Notes: generated from the letters alone by a model not told the origin. Counted from the first letter of the stretch, positions 1 to 7,793 are shown. The stretch: 33,552 bases of DNA from an uncultured Clostridia bacterium (GCA_934133165.1 CAKPAW010000010.1:1-33552), one strand, 5' to 3'. Made by a program: numbers and translations.

Positions 1-206
1 GTGGAGTTGGAGAAAGAGGACCAGATGAAAGAAAAATGATTTGCGAACAATTAAAATGGATGGGAGTAGAATTAGACTTAGAAGCAAATGATGTAAAAGC
101 AGTAGAAAGAGAAATTTCTACAAAAGATTCTAAAGTAAAAGTTTGGATAGTTCCAACTGAAGAAGAATTAATGATAGCAAGAGATACAGCAAACTTAGTA
201 AAATAA
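1..206 (+). CDS. ackA: Acetate kinase, C-terminal fragment (cut by window edge)
   Basis: The reading frame is open from base 3 to the TAA at 204-206 and encodes the last 67 residues of an acetate kinase (ATP + acetate to acetyl phosphate). The fragment ends with VPTEEELMIARDT, which carries the conserved glutamate near the C terminus of the family, and it matches the end of the complete acetate kinase at 1007-2203 (RKMICE, KVWIVPT against KVWVVPT). The two are therefore tandem paralogues separated by one gene. The start lies outside the window. A hairpin terminator follows. Confidence 0.93.
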   Translation, partial: GVGERGPDERKMICEQLKWMGVELDLEANDVKAVEREISTKDSKVKVWIVPTEEELMIARDTANLVK

Positions 207-231
207 GGAAAATAATTTATATTAAAATTAT

Positions 232-259
232 AAAGGGGCGTACAAAATACGCCTTTTTC
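232..259 (+). terminator. Intrinsic terminator after first ackA
   Basis: GGCGTA (237-242) pairs with TACGCC (248-253) around a CAAAA loop and is followed by a T run. Confidence 0.85.
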
Positions 260-261
260 TA

Positions 262-290
262 TTGCATTTTACATAAAAACAATATATAAT
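262..290 (+). promoter_or_regulatory. Sigma-A type promoter for ankyrin-like gene
   Basis: A -35 element TTGCAT (262-267) is separated by 17 bp from a consensus -10 TATAAT (285-290). It lies about 60 bp before the start codon at 350. Confidence 0.6.
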
Positions 291-349
291 ATAATATATT
301 GTAACCCGTTAATATTCTATAAAACAAATGTATATAGGAGGGCAAAATT

Positions 350-862
350 ATGACAGAAGTAGTAGAAAAAAGAAAAGAGGAATCTAACTCTTCGATTACT
401 GAGGAGAATCTGCAAAAAGCAATGGAATTTGTTCGGCAAAATCCGGAAAAGATTAAAGCAATTAGTGTAACTGATTTGCTTAAACAACAAAGAGATTTAT
501 ATTTTAAAGAGGAAAGAAAAGAAGATTCATTCTTATTTGAACTTCTTGTGTGTTTAGGAGCGGAAATTGATGATAATACATTTTACTATGCTTTAGATTT
601 AGGCATGCTTGGCTTAGTAAAATTATTAGTTGAACAATATGGGTTTGATGTTAATAGCGGGAAAAATTATAGACCAATAATAGTAGCTGTTTGGGCATCT
701 AGTGCAACTTGCAATGAAAATGAAAAAGCCGAAGTAGTAAAATTCTTAATCAGTAAAGGTGCAGATATTCACGTAAATGATAATCAGGCTTTGGAAATTG
801 CAGCTAATAAGAAAATGTACAAAGTTTTGAGAGTTTTGCTTGAAGCAGATGAATCAATTTAA
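350..862 (+). CDS. Ankyrin-repeat-like protein of unknown function
   Basis: This 170-residue protein has no signal peptide or membrane segment. The N-terminal ~35 residues are charged and helical. Residues ~55-165 read as two or three degenerate ankyrin-type helical hairpins, for example LGMLGLVKLLVEQYGFDVN followed by EVVKFLISKGADIHVND, the usual spacing of such repeats. A strong GGAGGG precedes the ATG. The gene is monocistronic, with its own promoter and a perfect palindromic terminator, and sits between two acetate kinase paralogues. Codon use differs from its neighbours: it has GCG, CCG and an in-frame CGG at codon 29, a codon absent as sense from the conserved genes here, which hints at a different origin. 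The partner of the repeats is unknown. Confidence 0.75.
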   Translation: MTEVVEKRKEESNSSITEENLQKAMEFVRQNPEKIKAISVTDLLKQQRDLYFKEERKEDSFLFELLVCLGAEIDDNTFYYALDLGMLGLVKLLVEQYGFDVNSGKNYRPIIVAVWASSATCNENEKAEVVKFLISKGADIHVNDNQALEIAANKKMYKVLRVLLEADESI

Positions 863-870
863 GTCAAAAA

Positions 871-905
871 ATAAAAGATGAGAAATTTCTCATCTTTTAT
901 TTTTT
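871..905 (+). terminator. Palindromic terminator
   Basis: A perfect 30-bp palindrome (871-900, arms beginning ATAAAAGATGAG) is followed by five T. It ends the ankyrin-like gene. Confidence 0.85.
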
Positions 906-918
906 ACCTAAAAATCTA

Positions 919-947
919 TTGTGCTTTTTCATTTTTATGGTTATAAT
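919..947 (+). promoter_or_regulatory. Promoter of second ackA
   Basis: TTGTGC (919-924), a 17-bp spacer and TATAAT (942-947) lie 60 bp before the start of the complete acetate kinase. Confidence 0.55.
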
Positions 948-1006
948 AACAAAAGAATTAAAGTTTAGTTAAAAAATTTAAACAAATAAGAAAGGAATTG
1001 AATTTA

Positions 1007-2203
1007 ATGAAAGTTTTAGTTATCAATTGTGGAAGTTCATCTTTAAAATATCAATTAATAGATATGGAAAATGAACAAGTATTAGCAAAAGGAAATTATG
1101 AAAGAATAGGTCAGAAAAATAGCTTTGTAACACATAAAGTAGCAGGAGAAAAATATGTAATAGAACATCCTGTATCATCACACAAAGAAGCTTTTGAAAT
1201 AATGTTAGAACAATTACAACATAATGATTACGGAGTAATAAAAGATCTAAAAGAAATAAATGCAATAGGACATAGAATACCACATGGAACAGATATATTT
1301 GATAAATCTGTATTAATTACAGATGAAGTAATTGCAGAAATAGAAAAAACAACAGAATTAGCACCAATTCATAACCCACCAACAATAAACGGAATAAAAG
1401 CTTGCAAAGAAATAATGCCAGGAAAACCAATGGTAGCAGTATTTGATACAGCTTTTCATCATACTATTTCTAAAGAAAGATATATTTATCCAGTACCATA
1501 TAAATATTATGAAAAATATAAAATGCGTAAATATGGTTTCCACGGAACAAGCCACAGATATGTATCTGCAAGAGTTGCTGAATTAATTGGAAAGAAAAAA
1601 GAAGAATTAAAAACAGTTGTATGTCATTTAGGACAAGGAGCAAGTTTATGTGCTGTATTAAATGGAGAATCTGTAGATACATCAATGGGATTTACACCAG
1701 TCGCTGGTATTCCAATGTGTGCTAGAAGTGGAGATTTAGACCCTTCAATAGTTACATTTTTAATGAGAAAAGAAGGATTAACACCTGATGAAATAGATAC
1801 AATTTTAAATAAAGAATCAGGAGTTCTTGGAATTTCAGGAGTAAGTCCAGATTTTAGAGATATCGAAAAAGCAGCTGACGAAGGAAACGAAAGAGCAGTA
1901 CTTGCAAGAAAATCATATTGCTACCTAGTTGCACAATATATCGCAAAATATGGAGTTTCAATGAATGGAATAGATGTAATTGCATTTACAGCAGGAATTG
2001 GTGAAAATCAAATAAATATTAGAAAAATGATTTGTGAAAACTTAGAATGGCTTGGAGTAAAAATTGATTTAGAAAAGAATAATTGTAGAGGAGAAGAAGT
2101 AGAAATTTCTAAACCAGATTCTAAAATAAAAGTATGGGTAGTTCCTACAAATGAAGAACTAGTAATAGCAAGAGACACAAAACAAATAGTTGAAAATTTA
2201 TAA
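1007..2203 (+). CDS. ackA: Acetate kinase
   Basis: This cytoplasmic enzyme makes ATP from acetyl phosphate and ADP, releasing acetate, or runs in reverse. The protein has 398 residues, normal for the family. I chose the ATG at 1007 because it gives the family N terminus MKVLVINCGSSS and has AAGGA 10 bases upstream; an in-frame TTG at 998 is less likely. Family active-site motifs are present: GHRIPHG (Arg), FDTAFH (Asp), YGFHGTSH (His), MCARSGDLDP (Arg) and TNEELVIARD (Glu). Two motifs differ from the common form: HLGQGAS in place of HLGNGAS, and GIPMCARSG in place of a GxxMGTRSG type. It is a tandem paralogue of the gene ending at 206. No phosphotransacetylase gene is in the window. A related propionate or butyrate kinase activity cannot be excluded. 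Confidence 0.95.
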   Translation: MKVLVINCGSSSLKYQLIDMENEQVLAKGNYERIGQKNSFVTHKVAGEKYVIEHPVSSHKEAFEIMLEQLQHNDYGVIKDLKEINAIGHRIPHGTDIFDKSVLITDEVIAEIEKTTELAPIHNPPTINGIKACKEIMPGKPMVAVFDTAFHHTISKERYIYPVPYKYYEKYKMRKYGFHGTSHRYVSARVAELIGKKKEELKTVVCHLGQGASLCAVLNGESVDTSMGFTPVAGIPMCARSGDLDPSIVTFLMRKEGLTPDEIDTILNKESGVLGISGVSPDFRDIEKAADEGNERAVLARKSYCYLVAQYIAKYGVSMNGIDVIAFTAGIGENQINIRKMICENLEWLGVKIDLEKNNCRGEEVEISKPDSKIKVWVVPTNEELVIARDTKQIVENL

Positions 2204-2261
2204 TGGGAAAATTATGAATAAGTATACAATATGGTTTGTTCAAATAAAATAGAATAATTAT

Positions 2262-2299
2262 AAAAAAGATAGGCAGAATAGCTTATCTTTTTTATTTTT
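2262..2299 (+). terminator. Terminator after ackA
   Basis: The arms 2262-2274 and 2281-2293 (GATAGGC / GCTTATC core with one G-T wobble) are followed by a T-rich tract. Confidence 0.8.
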
Positions 2300-2315
2300 A
2301 TAAGAAAACAAAAAA

Positions 2316-2394
2316 CGAACATTTTTTCTTAAAAACTATTGACAAAGAATAAATGTTCGTTTATACTATATTCATAAAAACAAAACATTGTTCG
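2316..2394 (+). promoter_or_regulatory. SOS-type promoter with three LexA-like boxes
   Basis: A near-consensus promoter, TTGACA (2339-2344), 17 bp, TATACT (2362-2367), is surrounded by three CGAAC-containing boxes. Box A is on the plus strand at 2316-2329 (CGAACATTTTTTCT). Box B is on the minus strand at 2359-2346 (CGAACATTTATTCT) and lies in the spacer. Box C is on the minus strand at 2394-2381 (CGAACAATGTTTTG). Boxes A and B are 13/14 identical and inverted. The Gram-positive LexA site is CGAAC-N4-GTTYG, so box C fits best (9 of 10 defined bases). The next gene is a YneA-like division inhibitor, the expected SOS target. Confidence 0.7.
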
Positions 2395-2465
2395 CAACAA
2401 TAAAGTTAAATATGTTTATAAAATCTATATTAACAAGATATACAAACATATTATAGGAGGTATAT

Positions 2466-2765
2466 ATGAAAATAGTAAATATGAAAAAATTTATAAGAAT
2501 GGTTTTAATTTTAATAGGAATAATAGCAATATTTGCAATAATGTTCGTTAGTAAATCATATTCAAAAGGTGAGGTAAAAGAAAAAACAATATTCGTATCA
2601 AATGGAGATACATTATGGAATATAGCAAGTCAAGAACAAGAAACAAACAACTATTATTCAGATAAAGATATAAGAGACATTGTGTATGATATAAGAAAAC
2701 TAAATAATTTAGATAATAGTGAAACGTTACAAATAGGGCAAAAATTAATAATAAAAAGTTTATAA
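2466..2765 (+). CDS. YneA-like SOS cell-division inhibitor (membrane-anchored LysM protein)
   Basis: The protein has 99 residues: a short basic N terminus, one transmembrane helix (about residues 8-30, ending near FVSKSY) and an extracytoplasmic LysM domain (about 38-98: SNGDTLWNIAS at its start, LQIGQKLIIKSL at its end). This is the architecture and size of Bacillus YneA, which delays septation during the SOS response. In Bacillus, yneA lies divergently beside lexA; lexA is not seen here. AGGAGG (2455-2460) sets the start. LexA-like boxes overlap its promoter, so induction by DNA damage is likely (inference). An unrelated small LysM protein is the alternative. Confidence 0.75.
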   Translation: MKIVNMKKFIRMVLILIGIIAIFAIMFVSKSYSKGEVKEKTIFVSNGDTLWNIASQEQETNNYYSDKDIRDIVYDIRKLNNLDNSETLQIGQKLIIKSL

Positions 2766-2833
2766 TAAAAAGCTTCCTATATCTATTTAATACAGAAAAT
2801 TCTCCTGCAATGGAAATTTCTTATTAATAAAAA

Positions 2834-3193
2834 TTATCTTTCTGTAATAAAATTTCTTATCTTGTTTATCATATCATTAGTATCTTCATATTCAATGAAG
2901 TTATTCGTTATAAATTTTAGAGATGAGCTTATTTTTGTTCCTTTTTCATATATACATAATATAGGTATTTTAGCATAATCTGCCCATCCTAACTCTATTC
3001 CCTGACCTGTAGCAGGTAATGATACTTCTGCAATTACTAAATCGCTGTTTGAAATTATCTCTTTTGTATTTAATGCTTTATCTTCATGTGGTAAAAAGAA
3101 GATATTTGATTGAATTAAATCAGAACTCTTAATTGGATTATAAATTTTGCTTGTATAATCATATTTACTTGAATGTGAGATATATATTTTCAT
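2834..3193 (-). CDS. Nucleoside 2-deoxyribosyltransferase-fold protein
   Basis: This is a 119-residue soluble protein. The N terminus MKIYISHSSKYDY and the central segment SDLVIAEVSLPATGQGIELGWA match the Rossmann-like fold of the deoxyribosyltransferase/YtoQ-type superfamily. In that superfamily the Glu-bearing GIELGWA segment forms the nucleoside pocket. The following KIPILCIYEKG strand is also typical. The product is shorter than classical enzymes (about 150 residues), so the substrate cannot be stated. GGAGG lies just before the ATG, and a consensus promoter sits about 130 bases upstream. It is convergent with the LysM gene. Confidence 0.6.
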   Translation of the reverse strand: MKIYISHSSKYDYTSKIYNPIKSSDLIQSNIFFLPHEDKALNTKEIISNSDLVIAEVSLPATGQGIELGWADYAKIPILCIYEKGTKISSSLKFITNNFIEYEDTNDMINKIRNFITER

Positions 3194-3332
3194 TTTTTCC
3201 TCCTATTTTCATATCATAATTATTAAATTTTTTTAATTTCACTGCACAAATTATCTTTATTGTTATATAAGATATATATGTTTTTTCCCATATACAATTT
3301 GCAAAGTACTTATTTATCTTTACACTTTTTTT

Positions 3333-3361
3333 ATTATATATAATAGTAACTTCCTTGTCAA
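3333..3361 (-). promoter_or_regulatory. Consensus sigma-A promoter, minus strand
   Basis: On the minus strand TTGACA (3361-3356), exactly 17 bp, and TATAAT (3338-3333) form a perfect consensus promoter. It would give a leader of roughly 130 bases before the gene starting at 3193. I recognise no riboswitch in that leader. The rest of 3194-3589 holds the plus-strand promoter and operator described next and no gene. Confidence 0.75.
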
Positions 3362-3476
3362 CATTTATAATTTATTGTTCTACAATTTTATGATAATATC
3401 TTAATAAATCATTTAGGAAAATGTCTTAATTTTTAAATTTATGATATAAGTTTCTATAAAAATTTAAAATCATCTA

Positions 3477-3528
3477 TTGTATATTTTGCTATCAAAGTGA
3501 TATACTAAATTCAATCGTTCGATTGAAT
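3477..3528 (+). promoter_or_regulatory. Promoter with TetR-type dyad operator before the MFS pseudogene
   Basis: TTGTAT (3477-3482), an 18-bp spacer and TATACT (3501-3506) are followed at once by a 20-bp dyad: ATTCAATCG (3509-3517), TT, CGATTGAAT (3520-3528). A dyad just downstream of the -10 is typical of a repressor site in front of an efflux gene. No repressor gene is visible here. Confidence 0.55.
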
Positions 3529-3564
3529 GACTGATAAATTAATTTAAACATTAAGGTGATACGT

Positions 3565-3579
3565 ATGAAAAAAATGTAG
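3565..3579 (+). other. Possible leader mini-ORF
   Basis: AAGGTGAT (3553-3560) stands at start-codon distance from ATG AAA AAA ATG TAG, a four-residue ORF whose stop overlaps the AGGAG of the next gene. It may be a leader peptide or chance. Confidence 0.25.
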
Positions 3580-3589
3580 GAGAAATTAA

Positions 3590-4817
3590 ATGGCACAAGA
3601 AATAAAGAAAATAAACAGAAGTATAAAAATATATCCGTTGTTTGCGTCATTTACGGGAGATTTAATATTTTTCGTACCAATAGATACATTTATTTTTAAC
3701 ATTGGTAAAAGGATTAAATGCAAGTCAGATAACATCAATGACAAAGGTTTCATTAATAATATGTATAGCGTTTCAAAAAGTAATATTAGCTATAATAAAA
3801 AAGATAGGAAATGTAAATTCCTTAAGATTAGGATCAACTATGTTATTGGTTGCATCATTAACACTAACATTTGTTAAGTCATTTATTGCAATGTTGCTAT
3901 ATAAAAGCATACATGAATTAGCAACTATGTTTTTAAATATGGATGAAATAATTTTAAAAAATAACTTAAAATCTTTAAATAGAAAAGACGATTATTTTAA
4001 AATAAGAAATAAATCCAAAATCATATATTCAATTATAACATTATTTACAGCATTAGTAGCTGGAAAAATGTTTAATGTAAATCCATATTTGCCAATGTAT
4101 TTATCCATAATAATATATGTACTGGTGCTAGGAACTGCATTTTTATATTATGAGGCAAAAGTAGAGGATGAACAAGAAACAAAAAAAGAACATAAAAAAT
4201 TAAGAATAACTTCATTAATATTTTATGTAATACTATCAAATGTAGTATTTTATTCAATAATAAAAATGGGACAAAATAATAGTAAATTGTTTATGCAATA
4301 TGATTTTCAAAAATTTTTATCTGTTGAAATTGTAACATATTACATAACAACAATAGTATTTATATCTAGAATATCAAGATTAGTAGGCAATGTAATTTTT
4401 GGAAAGGTATATTTAAAAATAAAAGATAAAATGAGCATTGTTTTAACAATATGTTTAGCATTAGCATTTTCATTATTGATTATATGACACTTTATTGAAA
4501 CAGCATTTATTTGCAAAGTCATAATAATGTCTTTAGGATTTTTCTTAATATTAGCTATTAGAGATTCCTTCCAAACATACATAGAAGATGTTGCATTAAC
4601 AATCTCAAACAAAGAGGAACAACAAGAAATTATAATTAAAATTGAAGTTTATAGAAGAATAGGAACATTAATATTAAGTGCTATTTTTACATTAATATTG
4701 ATGAAATATGAACTAATTGTAATAGAATTTATTTTATTAGGACTAAGTATTATTGAGATATTTATTAATAATAGACTATGCAATAAGTTAATAAAATATA
4801 CTAATAAAAATAGATAG
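3590..4817 (+). pseudogene. Broken MFS-type transporter
   Basis: The region encodes a multi-spanning transporter of the major facilitator type in three pieces. It begins at ATG 3590 after AGGAG, with SFTGDLIFFVPIDT. It shifts frame at a T run (3691-3695, where one T too many separates the first piece from LTLVKGLNASQ). It then continues to an in-frame TGA (4485-4487) and resumes in the same frame to the TAG at 4815-4817. The sum, about 408 residues with repeated hydrophobic helices, is the usual MFS length. Two independent lesions, one of them a homopolymer change, indicate a decayed gene. A dyad operator precedes it, suggesting it was once a regulated drug or solute exporter. The substrate is unknown. 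Confidence 0.8.
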
Positions 4818-4840
4818 CAAATGCTATCTATTTTTATTAG
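4801..4840. terminator. Bidirectional terminator between MFS pseudogene and recombinase
   Basis: Arms of 19 bp (4801-4819 and 4822-4840) are perfectly complementary around AA, with an A/T-rich base usable in both directions. It overlaps the pseudogene stop and directly abuts the stop of the convergent recombinase gene. Confidence 0.85.
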
Positions 4841-4841
4841 T

Positions 4842-5813
4842 TTAAGTATTTAAAGGGTTTTTTTCAACTGCATCTCGTACTTGTTCATTTGCAACATGAG
4901 TATAAATTTCTGTAGTAGAAATACTAGCATGTCCTAAAAGTTCTTGCAAAGCTCTAATATCAACTTCACCATATTGGTACATTAATGTTGCAGCAGTATG
5001 TCTTAATTTATGTACAGAATATTTTGTAGTATCTAATCCAGCCTTTTTTAATTCTTTTTCTACAATATATTGAACAGATCTTCTTGAAATTCTTTCACGT
5101 CTTTCACTTAAAAACAAAGCATCTTTAGATTTATAGTCAATACCTTCTTTAGGTCTAACTTCTAAATAGTCTTTAATAGCATTCATACAAGCTTTATTTA
5201 AATAAATAGTTCTCTCTTTATTACCTTTTCCGATAACAGTCATTTTAGCATCATCAAAATGAATATCTTTAATATTTATACCAATCAATTCAGATAAACG
5301 CATACCACAATTTAAAAATAAGGTAATAATAGCAAAATCTCTTTTAGCATTTCTATTATCTTCGTTGCAAGTAACTTCTAGTAGCTTTTTACTGTCTTCT
5401 AATGTTAAATATTTAGGCATTCTTTTATCTAATTTAGGCGTTTCTAAATTTTGAGCAGGGTTAATATCAAGTATTTTTTCTTTTACAGTTAAGTATTTAA
5501 AAAATATACGTATTGTTGATACTTTCCTTGCACGAGTAGCACTTTTACTATGGTTAGTTTCAGCTAAAAAACTTACAAATGCATGTATGTCATTTAAAGT
5601 TATTCTTTTTAAAGTATCTATATCAAAATCATTAATTGTAATCTTACTAAAATCTGTTTCATTAGTTTGCTTAAAATGAATTTTCATATATTTCAAGAAC
5701 ATAGCAAGATCATAATTATATTCTTTAACAGAATTAGTAGATTTATTTAATATTGTAATAGAATAATCTAAAAATGAATTCAAAAACTCTGGGTTATCTT
5801 CACGATTTATCAT
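4842..5813 (-). CDS. Xer-family tyrosine recombinase (XerC/XerD type)
   Basis: The enzyme has 323 residues. The N-terminal SAM-like core-binding domain spans about 1-110 (FLDYSITILNKSTNSVKEY) and the catalytic domain about 130-320. The catalytic residues are all present: Arg172 (CGMRLSELIG), Lys196 (GKGNKERT), His268 and Arg271 (HKLRH), His295 (LGHASISTTE) and nucleophile Tyr304 (IYTHV). This is the pattern of chromosome dimer resolution recombinases rather than phage integrases. I place the start at ATG 5813, which has GGAGTG at proper spacing; the longer frame to 5855 lacks support. It stands alone with no adjacent attachment site that I can recognise. XerC, XerD and the single-recombinase XerA type cannot be separated here. 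Confidence 0.85.
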   Translation of the reverse strand: MINREDNPEFLNSFLDYSITILNKSTNSVKEYNYDLAMFLKYMKIHFKQTNETDFSKITINDFDIDTLKRITLNDIHAFVSFLAETNHSKSATRARKVSTIRIFFKYLTVKEKILDINPAQNLETPKLDKRMPKYLTLEDSKKLLEVTCNEDNRNAKRDFAIITLFLNCGMRLSELIGINIKDIHFDDAKMTVIGKGNKERTIYLNKACMNAIKDYLEVRPKEGIDYKSKDALFLSERRERISRRSVQYIVEKELKKAGLDTTKYSVHKLRHTAATLMYQYGEVDIRALQELLGHASISTTEIYTHVANEQVRDAVEKNPLNT

Positions 5814-5887
5814 AATTTTCACACTCCAATTATTTCTAAAAAGATTATATATCAAAGAAATAAAAAAGGGAAGAGAAAAGCAAAATT

Positions 5888-5966
5888 TTGTGCAATGTTA
5901 AAAGATAATTTTATAATAAATGGTGTGAGTATAGCAAAAATATATTATACTGACCTACCAGTATAA
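5888..5966 (+). promoter_or_regulatory. Fatty-acid operon promoter and candidate operator
   Basis: TTGTGC (5888-5893), an 18-bp spacer and TATAAT (5912-5917) form a likely promoter. Downstream lies a perfect dyad, TTATACTG (5945-5952), ACCTAC, CAGTATAA (5959-5966), which itself contains a second possible -10 (TATACT 5946-5951). The dyad resembles in placement, though not exactly in sequence, operators of lipid-synthesis repressors such as FapR or FabT. Neither repressor gene is in the window. Confidence 0.5.
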
Positions 5967-6027
5967 AGACATTAATTTTATATTGTGATATAAAAAATAT
6001 GCAAATCAAAAAATAGTAGAAAGGGAA

Positions 6028-6061
6028 CAATCATATATAAATTAATATTTATAAATGATTG
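6028..6061 (+). promoter_or_regulatory. Leader hairpin and overlapping mini-ORF before the operon's first gene
   Basis: CAATCAT (6028-6034) starts a 15-bp stem with one mismatch that ends in ATGATTG (6055-6061), loop TAAT. The only good Shine-Dalgarno, AAGGG (6021-6025), lies upstream of the hairpin, about 50 bases from the gene start at 6075. A seven-codon ORF, ATG 6055 to TGA 6076-6078, overlaps the gene's ATG. Initiation may depend on the hairpin or on translational coupling. Confidence 0.45.
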
Positions 6062-6074
6062 AGTATATGAAAAA

Positions 6075-7793
6075 ATGAATAAGAGAATATATGATTATTT
6101 AGAAATTAAAGATTTAAAAGATATGTTAAATAAAACAGAAAAATTATATGCAAATAGACCAGCATATAAAATAAAAATAGAAGAAGGAAAATATCAAGTT
6201 TATACTCATAAAGAAGTTAGAGATATGATAAATGCTTTAGGAACATCATTAATAAATTTAGGGCTAAAAGGAAAACGAATTGCAGTTATTGGAGAAAATA
6301 GATATGAATGGGAAATAGCATATTTATCAATTGTATGTGGAACAGGAATTGTTGTTCCATTAGATAAGTCACTACCTGCAAATGAGCTAGAACTATTGAT
6401 AGAAAGGTCTGATATAGAGGCAATATTTTATACAAAAAGATATTCCGAGATAATTCAAAATATTAGGCTTAGTGAGAAAAATAAGTTAAAACATTTGATT
6501 TCGATGGATAATGATGAAAATGGAGAAGGAATATATTCACAAAAAGAACTAATACAAGAAGGTAAGAAATTAATAGAAGAAGGAAATAACGAGTTTTTAA
6601 ATGCAAAAATTAACCCGAAAGAAATGGAAATTATGCTATTTACATCAGGAACTACATCTAGGTCTAAAGTAGTAGCGCTTTCACATGAAAATATTTGCAC
6701 AAATTTAATGGATATTGGAAGTGTGTTAGATGTAACGCAAGACGATGTTTTTCTTTCTATTTTACCAATACATCATGTATTTGAATGTACAGTAGGATTT
6801 CTATTTTCACTATATAAAGGAGCAGAAACAGTATTTTGTGATGGATTAAGACATATAGTAGAAAATTTAAATGAATATCATGCGACAGTTATGGCATGTG
6901 TACCAGGCATATATGAACGAATTTTCATGATGATTAGGAAAAAACTAGAAAAGCAAGGAAAACTTGAGGAAATATTAAAAAATGAAGAGAAATATAAAAA
7001 TTGTTCTATGAAAGAAAGGAAAGAAGCATTTAAAGAAATACATGATATGCTTGGTGGAAAAATAAAACTATTTATAAGTGGTGCTGCATCCTTAGATAAT
7101 ACAATAGAAGAAAGGTATAGATTATTAGGAATAAACTTAGTGCAAGGATATGGCTTAACAGAAACTTCTCCTGTTGTGGCGATTGGAACAAATAAAAATT
7201 ACAGATTAGGTTCAATTGGAAAAACAGTTCCAAGTGTAGAAGCAAAACTTGTAGATGAAAATGAAGAAGGAATTGGAGAGTTAGTAGTTAGAGGACCAAG
7301 CATAATGCTAGGATATTATGAGAACGAAGAAACAAATAAAGAATCATTAAAAGAAGGTTGGTTTTATACAGGAGATTTAGCAAAAATTGACGAAGAAGGA
7401 TATATATTTATATGTGGAAGAAAGAAAAGTGTAATAGTATTAAAAAATGGTAAAAACATATTCCCAGAGGAATTAGAAAACTTGGTAAACAAAATAGAAG
7501 GCGTAAAAGAAGCATTTATCTTTGGAAAAGCACAATCAGATGATGAGAATAATATAAAAATAAATGTAAAGATAGTTTTTGATAGAGATGTTATAAAAGA
7601 TGTTTATAAAGTTGAAAAAAATGAAGATATATATACAGTTTTGGCAAAGAAAATTAAAGAAATTAATCAAACAATGCCATCTTATAAAGCAATAAGAGGA
7701 ATAATGCTAACAGAAGAGCCGCTTATTAGAACAACAACAAACAAGATAAAAAGACAGGAGAATTTAGATGCAATTAGAAAATGTGAAAACTAA
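6075..7793 (+). CDS. AMP-forming acyl ligase (long-chain acyl-CoA or acyl-ACP synthetase)
   Basis: The 572-residue protein belongs to the adenylate-forming (ANL) family and activates a carboxylic acid to an acyl-AMP, then transfers it to CoA or ACP. Motifs are in order: the phosphate loop FTSGTTSRSK (about 189-198), HHVFECTVG, GYGLTETSPV (adenine and Mg binding), YTGDLAKIDEEGYIFICGR and the C-terminal hinge with a lysine-rich KNGKNIFPEELE. The phosphate loop has Ser where most members have Gly (TSGTTG). As the first gene of the fatty-acid operon it could feed exogenous fatty acids to ACP or CoA (inference). No strong Shine-Dalgarno sits next to the ATG. It overlaps birA by 26 bases. Confidence 0.85.
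   Translation: MNKRIYDYLEIKDLKDMLNKTEKLYANRPAYKIKIEEGKYQVYTHKEVRDMINALGTSLINLGLKGKRIAVIGENRYEWEIAYLSIVCGTGIVVPLDKSLPANELELLIERSDIEAIFYTKRYSEIIQNIRLSEKNKLKHLISMDNDENGEGIYSQKELIQEGKKLIEEGNNEFLNAKINPKEMEIMLFTSGTTSRSKVVALSHENICTNLMDIGSVLDVTQDDVFLSILPIHHVFECTVGFLFSLYKGAETVFCDGLRHIVENLNEYHATVMACVPGIYERIFMMIRKKLEKQGKLEEILKNEEKYKNCSMKERKEAFKEIHDMLGGKIKLFISGAASLDNTIEERYRLLGINLVQGYGLTETSPVVAIGTNKNYRLGSIGKTVPSVEAKLVDENEEGIGELVVRGPSIMLGYYENEETNKESLKEGWFYTGDLAKIDEEGYIFICGRKKSVIVLKNGKNIFPEELENLVNKIEGVKEAFIFGKAQSDDENNIKINVKIVFDRDVIKDVYKVEKNEDIYTVLAKKIKEINQTMPSYKAIRGIMLTEEPLIRTTTNKIKRQENLDAIRKCEN

Noticed and set aside
3194..3332. A riboswitch in the roughly 130-base leader of the deoxyribosyltransferase-like gene
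   Set aside because: The leader is very A/T-rich and shows no recognisable aptamer core or terminator/antiterminator pair.
4485..4487. TGA inside the MFS frame read as a recoded sense codon
   Set aside because: prfB (RF2) is present, TGA is used as a normal stop in neighbouring genes such as accC, and a frameshift also breaks this gene; decay is simpler.
4842..5813. Xer-family recombinase as the integrase of a mobile island covering the region
   Set aside because: Length and motifs fit a housekeeping Xer protein; no tRNA gene, attachment-site repeats or phage genes are visible around it.
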